From NCBI GenBank assembly GCA_017511325.1, contig JAFWKS010000281.1:1-19439 (forward strand): a DNA stretch of 19,439 nucleotides. Reading direction: 5' to 3'. The translations under genes and the position numbers were made by a program. Under the pieces are notes generated by a model. The model saw nothing but the letters and a program-made list of their open reading frames with translations, was not told the DNA's origin and ran no database searches. This stretch comes from Erysipelotrichaceae bacterium. Its GTDB lineage: Bacteria > Bacillota_I > Bacilli_A > Erysipelotrichales > Erysipelotrichaceae. Positions 1 through 7,058 of the stretch are shown here, piece after piece (within the stretch, counting starts at the first letter, position 1; each line of letters begins with the position of its first letter).

Positions 1-449
1 GCTGCCTTGGACATTCCGTAGTGGATCAGCTTGGAAGCGGGATTGATGGCGTTTATTGATGAGATATTGATGATGGAGCCGTTGTCCATGTATCTGGCGA
101 ATTCTTTTGAAAGAAAGAAAACGCCTTTGGTATTGATGTCAAACATCGCATCGTAGTCTTCTTCACTCATCGTATCCAAGGATCTGGCAGGATAGATGCC
201 GGCGTTGTTCACCAGCACATCGATCCTTCCGTGATCCCTGATGACATCTTCAACAAGCCTTCTAATTGAATCAAAGTCTCCCTGATCATATTTATAGGCC
301 TTGACTTCTTTACTGTCGGGAAGTGATCTGTTATAAGTCACAAGCACTTCAGCACCGCTTTTAAGAAACTGTTCAGCTATTCCCTTGCCGGCGCCCGAAC
401 AGCCTCCGGTGATCAGGACGATCCTGTCTTTTAAATCAATATCGATCAT
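1..449 (-). CDS. SDR-family oxidoreductase, C-terminus cut by window edge
   Basis: This is a short-chain dehydrogenase/reductase, a cytosolic NAD(P)-dependent enzyme acting on an unknown alcohol or ketone. About 149 residues are visible, reading MIDIDLKDRIVLITGG from the start. The sequence shows the Rossmann glycine motif TGGCSGAGKG (about residues 14-23), the NNAG motif after strand beta-4, a Ser-rich INISSIN stretch holding the catalytic Ser, and YGMSK with the catalytic Tyr and Lys just before the edge. The substrate-binding C-terminal 90-100 residues lie outside the window. Its ATG shares one base with the stop codon of the upstream esterase (TGATG), so the two are probably translationally coupled. 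The family is clear; the substrate cannot be told, because SDR motifs define the fold and cofactor only. Confidence 0.9.
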   Translation of the reverse strand, partial: MIDIDLKDRIVLITGGCSGAGKGIAEQFLKSGAEVLVTYNRSLPDSKEVKAYKYDQGDFDSIRRLVEDVIRDHGRIDVLVNNAGIYPARSLDTMSEEDYDAMFDINTKGVFFLSKEFARYMDNGSIINISSINAINPASKLIHYGMSKA

Positions 450-1221
450 CAGATGACACTGTTTCCTTTCACGTTGAAACCAAAGAAGTCCAAAGCTTTC
501 GGATTGGCTTCATTCCAGAAGAAGAAATTGTGTTCGCCCGGCCAGTATTCGTGTTTGACTTTTTCCGGAAACATTTCTTCAAGGTAATCCGTGATCTTCT
601 TGCAGTCCTGGAAAATAAAATCTTCGCTTCCGCAATAGATCCTCAGTTCAGGACAGTCAAGGCCGTTTTCCTTGATCCTTAAGGCAAGTCTTTCGATGTT
701 GGCATCTGAATCGATGGTCTCTTCAGGAGTGCCCAGGAAAGGCTCCATATCCTTGTGCAAGATCGCACGTCCTGCCATATTGGCACCGGAAAGGCAGACA
801 GCCTTGGCATATCTGTCCGGTCTAGACAGGCAATACGCAGCGTTCCATATCCGCCCATGCTTTCACCCATGATGAAGGTGTCTTCTCTTCTATCGGAGAT
901 CGGGAAGTAATTCTTCAGCTTTATTGGAAGTTCTTCACTGATCCAGTCATAGTAGTTCTGATCGTATCGGGAATTGTTGTAGCATGAATTATTGGCGCTG
1001 GGCATGACAACGATCAGATCAAGGTCCCTGCAAAGCAAGAAGATATTGCTCAGATTGACCCAGGCATCGCAGTCTTCCTTATAGCCATGCAGGATATACA
1101 AGACCGGATATTTCTTGCCTTTGAGATCTTTTGTTTCCTTGCGATCTTCAGGCAATAGGACGTTGACTTTTGTATCCATATTCAGTGAATTGGCACGCAT
1201 CGTCAATTCAGCTTTGACCAT
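449..1221 (-). pseudogene. Esterase (tributyrin esterase / esterase D-like alpha/beta hydrolase), frameshifted
   Basis: A putative carboxylesterase of the PF00756 esterase type, split over two frames. The first frame runs from ATG at 1221 and carries LYILHGY and the nucleophile elbow GESMGG (Ser about residue 121). It then degenerates after YGTLRIA. The second frame resumes in register with SRPDRYAKAVCLSGANMAGR and carries the acidic residue in CGSEDF and the His of PGEHNFFFW, ending at 449. Adding one base at about 829-831 (CC to CCC on the coding strand) restores RIALSRPDRYAK and gives a protein of about 257 residues, normal for the family. A good ribosome site (AAAGGAG) precedes the start. 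Both halves look well conserved, so this is a recent mutation, a phase-variable run, or a sequencing/assembly error. Confidence 0.82.
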
Positions 1222-1240
1222 ATTTTATGTGTCTCCTTTC

Positions 1241-1272
1241 AAAAAAGTAATTGCCTGAGCAACTACTTTTTG
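1241..1272 (-). terminator. Rho-independent terminator after mscL
   Basis: Read on the minus strand, AAAAAGTAGTTGC, loop TCAG, then GCAATTACTTTTTT form a 13-bp stem with one G-U pair, followed by a run of T. The stem includes the mscL stop codon. The T-run ends only about 20 bases before the esterase start codon and just before its ribosome site, so the esterase needs read-through or a promoter inside mscL. Confidence 0.8.
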
Positions 1273-1799
1273 GTTGATTTCTTGGTGGTTTTTGCTGCGG
1301 CCTTCTTTGGCTCAGCTTTCTTCGCTGCAGTCTTTGCAGGTTCAGCCTTCTTGGCAACTGCCTTTGCAGGTTCAGCCTTTCTGGCGGCAGGCTTCTTTGC
1401 TTCAGGTTCCTTAGTCATCTTTTTGAGTTCTTCGTTGATCGACTGAAGCAGTTTGACCTCTTCGCTAGGTTCAGCTGGTTTTTCTTCCGGTTTAGGTTCT
1501 GCTCTCTTGAACTTGTTCATAGCCTTAACTACACCGAACAGTACCAGGGCAACGATCAGGAAGTTGACGATAGCCTGTAAGAAGCTGCCGATCATGATCA
1601 TGGCATCACCGCCTAAAGGAATGGCGATAGCTGAGAAATCAAGACCGCCGATGATGGCGCCGACGATAGGCATGATCACATCATTGACAAGTGAATTGAC
1701 AATGGCCTGGAAGGCACCTCCTATTACAACACCTATTGCCAAGTCAAGCACATTGCCTCTGGCAATAAACTCTTTGAATTCTTTAATTAACTGTTTCAT
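1263..1799 (-). CDS. mscL: Large-conductance mechanosensitive channel MscL with extended basic tail
   Basis: MscL forms a homopentameric inner-membrane channel that opens under high membrane tension and releases solutes during hypo-osmotic shock. The N-terminus has the MscL signature: an amphipathic MKQLIKEFKEFIARGN helix, then TM1 with LAIGVVIGGAFQAIVNSLVNDV, a short periplasmic loop around GGLDFSAIAIPLGGDA, and TM2 around residues 67-92. The core with its cytoplasmic helix (SINEELKKM) ends near residue 130. The protein is 178 residues against the usual 130-150, because about 45 residues of a Lys/Ala/Pro-rich repeat follow. ATG at 1799 is preceded by AAGGGGG. The gene is divergent from the YitT gene and ends in its own terminator. 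Confidence 0.96.
   Translation of the reverse strand: MKQLIKEFKEFIARGNVLDLAIGVVIGGAFQAIVNSLVNDVIMPIVGAIIGGLDFSAIAIPLGGDAMIMIGSFLQAIVNFLIVALVLFGVVKAMNKFKRAEPKPEEKPAEPSEEVKLLQSINEELKKMTKEPEAKKPAARKAEPAKAVAKKAEPAKTAAKKAEPKKAAAKTTKKSTKK
1306..1394 (-). repeat. Tandem repeat coding the MscL KKAEPAK tail
   Basis: An imperfect in-frame repeat with a period of 27-30 bases. Plus-strand copies of TTTGCAGGTTCAGCCTT begin at 1333 and 1363, with a diverged copy at about 1306. It encodes successive KAEPAK.A.K units, about ten residues each. Copy number could vary between strains by slippage. Confidence 0.8.
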
Positions 1800-1820
1800 A
1801 TTCTTTCCCCCTTAACTATT

Positions 1821-1826
1821 ATTATA
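1821..1826 (-). promoter_or_regulatory. mscL: Possible mscL promoter -10
   Basis: The minus strand reads TATAAT here, about 22 bases before the mscL start. No convincing -35 box is seen. It lies only 11 bp from the opposing -10 of the YitT gene. Confidence 0.35.
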
Positions 1827-1832
1827 ATTTAA

Positions 1833-1843
1833 TGTGCTATAAT
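1833..1843 (+). promoter_or_regulatory. Extended -10 promoter for the YitT-family gene
   Basis: TGTGCTATAAT is a consensus TATAAT (1838-1843) with an extended TG element one base upstream. No good -35 lies at 16-18 bp spacing. The predicted start falls near 1850, and AGGAG and CAGGA ribosome-site candidates follow before the ATG at 1867. Confidence 0.55.
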
Positions 1844-1866
1844 TCTAGGAGTAAAAAAGCAGGAAT

Positions 1867-2712
1867 ATGAACAAATTTAGACAATTTCTGATGATCGAGA
1901 TAGCCACACTTCTTTTTGCCTTTTCCATAGGCCTTTTTATTTTACCTGGAAATGTGCTGACTGGCGGTGTAGCGGGTATCGCCACCTTGCTTAAGGCGTA
2001 CATACCGATAAGTGAGGATTATCTGGTGATCATTATAAATACCCTGCTGTTTTTCATCGGTTCACTGCTTCTAGGAAAAGAATTTTTCCTCAATACACTG
2101 GTCTATTCGATCAGCTATCCGTTCATGCTGCTGCTGGTGACAAGACATCTTCCGCCGGTCAATATCGACCCGCTTCTAGGAGCGATCTATGGCGGCTTCA
2201 TCGGTGGTATCGCGATCGGTATCATGTTTAGAAACGGCGGATCATCAGGCGGGGTGGATGTCATTGCCTTGATCATGGAAAAGTATTTCAATGTCAAACC
2301 AAGCAATACGGTCATGGTGATAGACGCATTGACGGTGATTGCCGGATTGTATATATATGGTTTAAACAGCGTGCTGATCGGTCTGCTCAGTGTATATCTT
2401 CTTTCTTTTGCGATGGAAAGGACGATGAGTATGTATAGGGGCATCGAAGGCAAGAAGTTTGAGATCATTTCTGACCGCTATGAAGAGATCAATGAAGCTA
2501 TCCTGAAGAAGATCGACCGCGGTACGACGATCATTACTGCCCAGGGCGGCTACTCGCATCAGGAAAGAAAAGTGCTGATGGCGGTCGTATCTGATGAACA
2601 GCTTTCGGAAGTCAAAAAAGTGATCGATGAAGTAGATCCTGATGCCTTTGTGATCATCTCTGATGTCAAAGACGTCAACGGCGAGGGCTTCACTTTTGAA
2701 CCTAGACTGTAA
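1867..2712 (+). CDS. YitT family membrane protein (DUF161 + DUF2179)
   Basis: An integral membrane protein of the YitT family, widespread in Firmicutes and of unknown biochemical function. The first about 190 residues hold roughly five hydrophobic spans, including the family-typical opening FSIGLFILPGNVLTGGVAGIA and the glycine-rich GGFIGGIAIGIMFRNGGSSGG. The last about 70 residues are the soluble DUF2179 domain (DRGTTIITAQGGYSHQERKV; DPDAFVIISDVKDVNGEGF). The length of 281 residues is normal for the family. The start is supported by a nearby extended -10 promoter and an AGGA ribosome site. No terminator is seen before the next gene, so read-through into the GNAT-miaA cluster is possible. Family assignment is firm; function is not known. 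Confidence 0.92.
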   Translation: MNKFRQFLMIEIATLLFAFSIGLFILPGNVLTGGVAGIATLLKAYIPISEDYLVIIINTLLFFIGSLLLGKEFFLNTLVYSISYPFMLLLVTRHLPPVNIDPLLGAIYGGFIGGIAIGIMFRNGGSSGGVDVIALIMEKYFNVKPSNTVMVIDALTVIAGLYIYGLNSVLIGLLSVYLLSFAMERTMSMYRGIEGKKFEIISDRYEEINEAILKKIDRGTTIITAQGGYSHQERKVLMAVVSDEQLSEVKKVIDEVDPDAFVIISDVKDVNGEGFTFEPRL

Positions 2713-2749
2713 TTGATGTTTATCTGATAAAGTTGCAGCTTATAGAAGC

Positions 2750-2755
2750 TATAAT
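2750..2755 (+). promoter_or_regulatory. Promoter -10 for the GNAT-miaA operon
   Basis: TATAAT preceded by GC (GCTATAAT), the same core as in front of the YitT and nup genes. The expected transcription start, 6-7 bases downstream, falls on or next to the GTG start codon at 2762. No clear -35 is seen. Confidence 0.5.
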
Positions 2756-2761
2756 AATAAT

Positions 2762-3253
2762 GTGTTAGTAAGAAGAGCTACATATGACGATCTGGAGAGA
2801 ATGAAAGAACTTTTTGCGTGTGCCAGAGCGTATATGAAAAAAAGCGGCAATCCCGATCAATGGAAGAATGACCGCCCAAGCATCAAACTCGTTATAAATG
2901 ATATTGCCAAGAATAATTCATATGTGATCGAAGACGATGAAAAGATCGTCGCAACTTTTGCCTGCATCAAAGGCATCGAACCTACCTACCTTGATATCGA
3001 CGGAAAGTGGCTCAACGACGATGATTATGTGACGATCCATCGTGTTGCCTCGGATGGAAGCAGAAGAGGGATCTTTAAAGAGATCATCAAGTACTGCGGC
3101 AAATTCAATCGGGACATCAGGATCGACACCCACAAGGACAACAAGACGATGATCCATCTTATCGAGAAAAACGGTTTCAAGTACTGTGGCATCATCATCG
3201 TCGATGACGGCACGCCAAGACTGGCTTATCAGAAATTATGCAGAAAGTATTAG
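2762..3253 (+). CDS. GNAT-family N-acetyltransferase
   Basis: A cytosolic acetyl-CoA-dependent acyltransferase of the GNAT fold (163 residues); the substrate is unknown. The protein begins LVRRATYDDLERM, the usual beta-1/alpha-1 opening, and ends with the typical VTIHRVASDG..RGIFKEI (CoA loop region), IRIDTHKDNKTMIHLIEKNGFKYCGII and GTPRLAYQK. The start must be GTG at 2762: the overlapping ATG at 2760 runs into a stop after two codons. No Shine-Dalgarno sequence precedes it, and the -10 box lies so close that the mRNA may be leaderless. The gene overlaps miaA by 16 bases. Confidence is high for the family, lower for the exact start. Confidence 0.88.
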   Translation: MLVRRATYDDLERMKELFACARAYMKKSGNPDQWKNDRPSIKLVINDIAKNNSYVIEDDEKIVATFACIKGIEPTYLDIDGKWLNDDDYVTIHRVASDGSRRGIFKEIIKYCGKFNRDIRIDTHKDNKTMIHLIEKNGFKYCGIIIVDDGTPRLAYQKLCRKY

Positions 3254-4131
3254 TGATCGTTGGACCCACAGCTGTAGGCAAGACAGATTTTGGCATCGAA
3301 TGTGCCAATGCCTTTGATGGTGAGATCATCTCGGGAGATTCGATCCAGATCTATAAGGGACTCGATATCGGTTCTGCCAAACCGACCAGGCAGGAACAAA
3401 CTAGAGCCAGACACTACCTTATAGATATAAAAGAAGCGGATGACAATTACAGCGTCAAACAGTTTCAGGAACTGGGAAGACAGTGCATTGAAGATATAAG
3501 CAAGCGAAACAAGCTGCCGATCATTGTCGGAGGCACGGGCTTGTACATCAAAGCCTGTCTCTATGACTATGTCTTCTTTGATGAACAGGAAGAGGATTAT
3601 CAGTATCCTGATCTAAGTAACGAAGAGCTCTATGAACTTCTTAGGCAGAAAGATCCTGAAGCACTGGAAAAGATCCATGTGAACAACCGCAAGAGACTGA
3701 TCAGAGCTTTGAACATCTATGAGAAACATCACAAGGGCATATCCAGTATCAAAAAGGAACAGGAACATAAACCGATCTATGACTGCCTGATCATCGGGCT
3801 GACACTGGATAAGGATCTGCTGTATCAAAGGATCGATCAAAGAGTAGATAAAATGATCAAAGAAGGCCTGATCGAGGAGATCGACGGCTTACTGAAAAAA
3901 GGGATCGGTTTTGACAAGCAAAGCATGCAGGGGATCGGCTACAAGGAGTTTAAAGGCTATTACGATAAACAGAAGAGTATTGAGGAATGTGCTGAAGAAG
4001 TCAAAAAGAATTCAAGACACTTCGCGAAAAGACAGTATACGTTCTTTAAGAACCAGCTCGATGTGAACTGGTATACAGATAAAAAAGAAGCAATGAAAAC
4101 GATAGAAAGGTGGATGAAGAATGAAGTTTAA
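3238..4131 (+). CDS. miaA: tRNA dimethylallyltransferase MiaA
   Basis: MiaA transfers the dimethylallyl group from DMAPP to N6 of A37 in tRNAs that read UNN codons, the first step of i6A/ms2i6A formation, which supports reading-frame fidelity. The protein has the P-loop GPTAVGKT (residues 9-16), the DSIQIYKGLDIGSAKP motif with the catalytic Asp (about 35-50), GGTGLYIKA, and near the C-terminus MQGIGYKEF. The length of 297 residues is typical. The ATG lies inside the end of the GNAT gene (16-base overlap) without a visible Shine-Dalgarno sequence, so translation is likely coupled. The downstream peptidase start overlaps its end by 11 bases. In other Firmicutes miaA often lies by mutL or hfq; neither is present here. 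Confidence 0.97.
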   Translation: MQKVLVIVGPTAVGKTDFGIECANAFDGEIISGDSIQIYKGLDIGSAKPTRQEQTRARHYLIDIKEADDNYSVKQFQELGRQCIEDISKRNKLPIIVGGTGLYIKACLYDYVFFDEQEEDYQYPDLSNEELYELLRQKDPEALEKIHVNNRKRLIRALNIYEKHHKGISSIKKEQEHKPIYDCLIIGLTLDKDLLYQRIDQRVDKMIKEGLIEEIDGLLKKGIGFDKQSMQGIGYKEFKGYYDKQKSIEECAEEVKKNSRHFAKRQYTFFKNQLDVNWYTDKKEAMKTIERWMKNEV

Positions 4132-5812
4132 AGATATCGAATACAAAAGACCCGAGTTTGAAGATCTGAAGAAGGAGTATGAAGAAAGGCTGATCGAACT
4201 GGAAAAGGCAGCTGATGAGGATGAATACCTCAAGGCCTTCAAAAAGCTCAACGTGTTAAGAGGTCACATCTATACGATGAAGACCCTGTGCTATATCAGG
4301 CATTCGATCAACACAGCTGATGAATTCTATGACAGGGAAAATTCCTACTGGGATGAAACGATGCCTAGACTTCAGGAATATGAAGTAAAAATGGCAAAGA
4401 TCCTTTTGAATAGTCCATTCAGAAATAAAGTTGATATCCCAAAGACCTTATACAAGCTATTGGAATACACGCTGAAGTCTTTCTCTCCTGAGATCATCGA
4501 AGACATGCAGGAAGAAAACAGACTTGTGAGCGAATACGGAAAGCTCAAGTCTTCCGCAAGGATCGACTTTGATGGACAGATATACAATCTGGCTTCGATA
4601 GCTCCGCTCATGAATTCCAGTGACAGAGATATCAGAAGAAGAGCTACTCAGGCCTACAACCGCTTCTTTGAAGAAAATGAAGGAAGATTTGACGAGATCT
4701 ATGACAGACTCGTCAAAGTAAGAGACACGATGGCCAAAAAGCTGGGTTATGAAAACTACACGCCGTTAGGCTATATCAAAATGAATCGTCTTGACTATGA
4801 TCAGGACATGGTTGCGAAGTATCGTGAACAGGTCATCAAAGACATCGTTCCTTTGACGATCGAGCTGAGAAAGAAACAGGCTAAGAGGCTGGGTTTAGAA
4901 AAACTGGAGTGCTACGACCTGAACTATAATTTCAAGTCGGGCAATCCAAAACCTCACGGTACGCTTGACGAGCTTATAAAGGCAGCTTTGAAGATGTACA
5001 GCGAGATGTCGCCGGAAACAGGTGAGTTCTTCAAGATGATGGTCGATAACGAGATGTTCGATCTGCCGACCAGAGAAAACAAAGAGATGGGCGGCTATTG
5101 TGATGGACTGTTTGACTACAAGATGCCTTTCATCTTTGCGAACGCCAATGGAACAGCCGGTGATGTCGATGTCCTGACTCATGAAGCCGGACACGCTTTC
5201 CAGGTTTTCACTACCTTAAAGGATGTCGATATTCCGGATCTTTCTTTCCCGACGATGGAATCAGCCGAGATCGATTCGATGTCGATGGAATTCTTTGCGC
5301 ATCCTTACAGCGAATACTTCTTCAAGGAAGATGCGGAAAAATATCATTACTTCCACATCGTTTCAGCACTGGTGTTCTTGCCTTACGGCTGTCTCGTGGA
5401 TCATTTCCAGCATGAAGTCTACAATCATCCTGAGATGAGCCCTGAACAAAGGAAGCAGACCTGGCGCAGACTTGAAAAGATCTATAAACCGGACGTTGAA
5501 TACGATGGTTTCGATCTTCTGGAAAGAGGCGGTTTCTTCTTCCGCCAGGGTCACATCTTCCAGTCACCTTTCTACTACATCGACTACACACTGGCTCAGG
5601 TCTGTGCATTGCAGTTCTTTGTCAGGATGCTGAAAAAAGATGAAGATGCCTGGAAAGACTATGTCCATATCTGCGGACTGGGCGGAACCAAATCATTTAT
5701 CGAGATCGTCAAAGACGCTCACCTCAAGGTCCCGTTTGAAGAAGGCTGTCTCAAAGAAGTTGCTGCAGTGATGAAGGAAGAACTGGACAAGATAGACGAT
5801 GAGGCGTTCTGA
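4121..5812 (+). CDS. M3 family oligoendopeptidase (zinc metallopeptidase)
   Basis: A cytosolic zinc peptidase that cuts short peptides, of the thimet/PepF clan (M3). The 563-residue length fits the shorter M3 oligoendopeptidase branch better than classical PepF of about 600. The zinc site is visible as HEAGH (residues 354-358, in LTHEAGHAFQ) with the third ligand probably Glu383 in MESAEIDS, 25 residues after the second His as in thimet oligopeptidase. The C-terminal substrate region includes FFFRQGHIFQSPFYYIDYTLAQ, typical of the family. A ribosome site (AAAGGTGG) lies about 8 bases before ATG 4121, inside the end of miaA. It is followed one base later by the M20 peptidase gene, which suggests a shared role in peptide or amide breakdown. 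Confidence 0.94.
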   Translation: MKFKDIEYKRPEFEDLKKEYEERLIELEKAADEDEYLKAFKKLNVLRGHIYTMKTLCYIRHSINTADEFYDRENSYWDETMPRLQEYEVKMAKILLNSPFRNKVDIPKTLYKLLEYTLKSFSPEIIEDMQEENRLVSEYGKLKSSARIDFDGQIYNLASIAPLMNSSDRDIRRRATQAYNRFFEENEGRFDEIYDRLVKVRDTMAKKLGYENYTPLGYIKMNRLDYDQDMVAKYREQVIKDIVPLTIELRKKQAKRLGLEKLECYDLNYNFKSGNPKPHGTLDELIKAALKMYSEMSPETGEFFKMMVDNEMFDLPTRENKEMGGYCDGLFDYKMPFIFANANGTAGDVDVLTHEAGHAFQVFTTLKDVDIPDLSFPTMESAEIDSMSMEFFAHPYSEYFFKEDAEKYHYFHIVSALVFLPYGCLVDHFQHEVYNHPEMSPEQRKQTWRRLEKIYKPDVEYDGFDLLERGGFFFRQGHIFQSPFYYIDYTLAQVCALQFFVRMLKKDEDAWKDYVHICGLGGTKSFIEIVKDAHLKVPFEEGCLKEVAAVMKEELDKIDDEAF

Positions 5813-5813
5813 T

Positions 5814-7058
5814 ATGCATAAACTGGACAAGGAAAAAGAAGAACTGTTCAAGTTGGGTGATGAACTTTTCGTGCATCCTGAACTGGGCTACAAGGAGTTC
5901 ACCAACAAGAAGATCCTGACTGATTATTTTAAACAAAACGGTCTTCAAGTTGAAGAACTCGGTTTCAGAACAGCTTTCAAGGTCTCGATCGGTCATGGCC
6001 ATCCGCATATCGGGCTGATCGCGGAACTCGATGCGATCCCTACTCTAGGCCATCCTTTCGCCAACAAGGCTGATAATAACGCTGCGCACAGCTGCGGTCA
6101 TTCGACTCAATGTGCCATCATGGCTTATACACTGGTAAGTCTTAAGGATGTATTGAAGAAGGGGAGAGTCACTCTCTACTTTACGCCAGCTGAAGAATTT
6201 ACGGATATCGCCTTTAGGAAACAGCTGATAAAGAAGAAAGAGATAAACTATATCGGCGGCAAGGTGAACATGCTGACGGCAGGACAGTTTGATGATGAAG
6301 ATCTGCTTATCCATTGCCATACGATGGGGCAGGGGAAATATCACTTCTCGCTTAACACTTCCTTAAGCGGTTTTATATATAAGGAAATAACTTTTAAAGG
6401 TGTAGCCAGTCATGCGGCCGTAGCTCCGCATAACGGGGTGAATGCCCTTAATGCTTTCGTGCTGTTTGATAATGCCTTGAACATGCTGAGGGAAACATTC
6501 AAAGAAGAAGATTATATCAGGATCCATGGTATGATCGCTGAAGGCGGACAGACGGTGAATTCGATCCCGGCAAGAGTGGTCTATGAATGCTACGTCAGAT
6601 CGATGAATCAGGATGCTTTGAAAAAGACGGCAAAAAGAGTAGATGATGCGGCAAGATACTGTGCTAAAGCCATTGGTGCTGATTCATCGATCAAATCGAC
6701 TCCGGGTTATCTGCCGATGCACCAGTCAAGGCTCATAAACGATGTGATCAGAAAGAATATGCTTAAATACTGCAGCATAGAAGAGATCCACGATGATGAA
6801 GTATCGATGGCAGCCGGTGACATCGGCGACGTATCCTGCTTCAAACCGACTGTGCAGTTTGGCTACAGCGGTTTTGCCGGGAATTGCCATGGCAAGGATC
6901 TTTGCATAGCAGACAAGAACAGAGCTTATCTTGAACCTGCCAAGGTCATCTATGATACCGTCCTCTATCTGAGCCAGCATCAGGAATATGTTGAAAGGAT
7001 TCAAAAGGAATTCAAACCTTCATTGACAAAGGAAGAATATCTGGAATACCTCAAATGA
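5814..7058 (+). CDS. M20 family (M20D-like) amidohydrolase/peptidase
   Basis: A metal-dependent amidohydrolase of the M20 family, probably subfamily D (AbgB/HmrA/N-acyl-amino-acid hydrolase-like), removing an acyl or aminoacyl group in the cytosol. Visible metal-site motifs, numbered from the chosen start: ELDAIP (Asp73), HSCGHS (His92 to His96), TPAEE (Glu127-128), and GVASHAAVAPHNGVNAL (His200) of the dimerisation lid. NCHGKDL near the C-terminus holds the last His ligand. I chose ATG 5814 (MHKLDKEKEEL) because GAGG lies 9 bases upstream and it follows the peptidase stop by one base. An in-frame ATG at 5799 would add five residues. It shares ATGA with the next gene. Substrate unknown. Confidence 0.92.
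   Translation: MHKLDKEKEELFKLGDELFVHPELGYKEFTNKKILTDYFKQNGLQVEELGFRTAFKVSIGHGHPHIGLIAELDAIPTLGHPFANKADNNAAHSCGHSTQCAIMAYTLVSLKDVLKKGRVTLYFTPAEEFTDIAFRKQLIKKKEINYIGGKVNMLTAGQFDDEDLLIHCHTMGQGKYHFSLNTSLSGFIYKEITFKGVASHAAVAPHNGVNALNAFVLFDNALNMLRETFKEEDYIRIHGMIAEGGQTVNSIPARVVYECYVRSMNQDALKKTAKRVDDAARYCAKAIGADSSIKSTPGYLPMHQSRLINDVIRKNMLKYCSIEEIHDDEVSMAAGDIGDVSCFKPTVQFGYSGFAGNCHGKDLCIADKNRAYLEPAKVIYDTVLYLSQHQEYVERIQKEFKPSLTKEEYLEYLK

Noticed and set aside
2735..2750. AGCTT-ATAG-AAGCT hairpin as a terminator after the YitT gene
   Set aside because: The stem is only 5 bp and is followed by ATAATAAT, which is better explained as the -10 box of the next gene.
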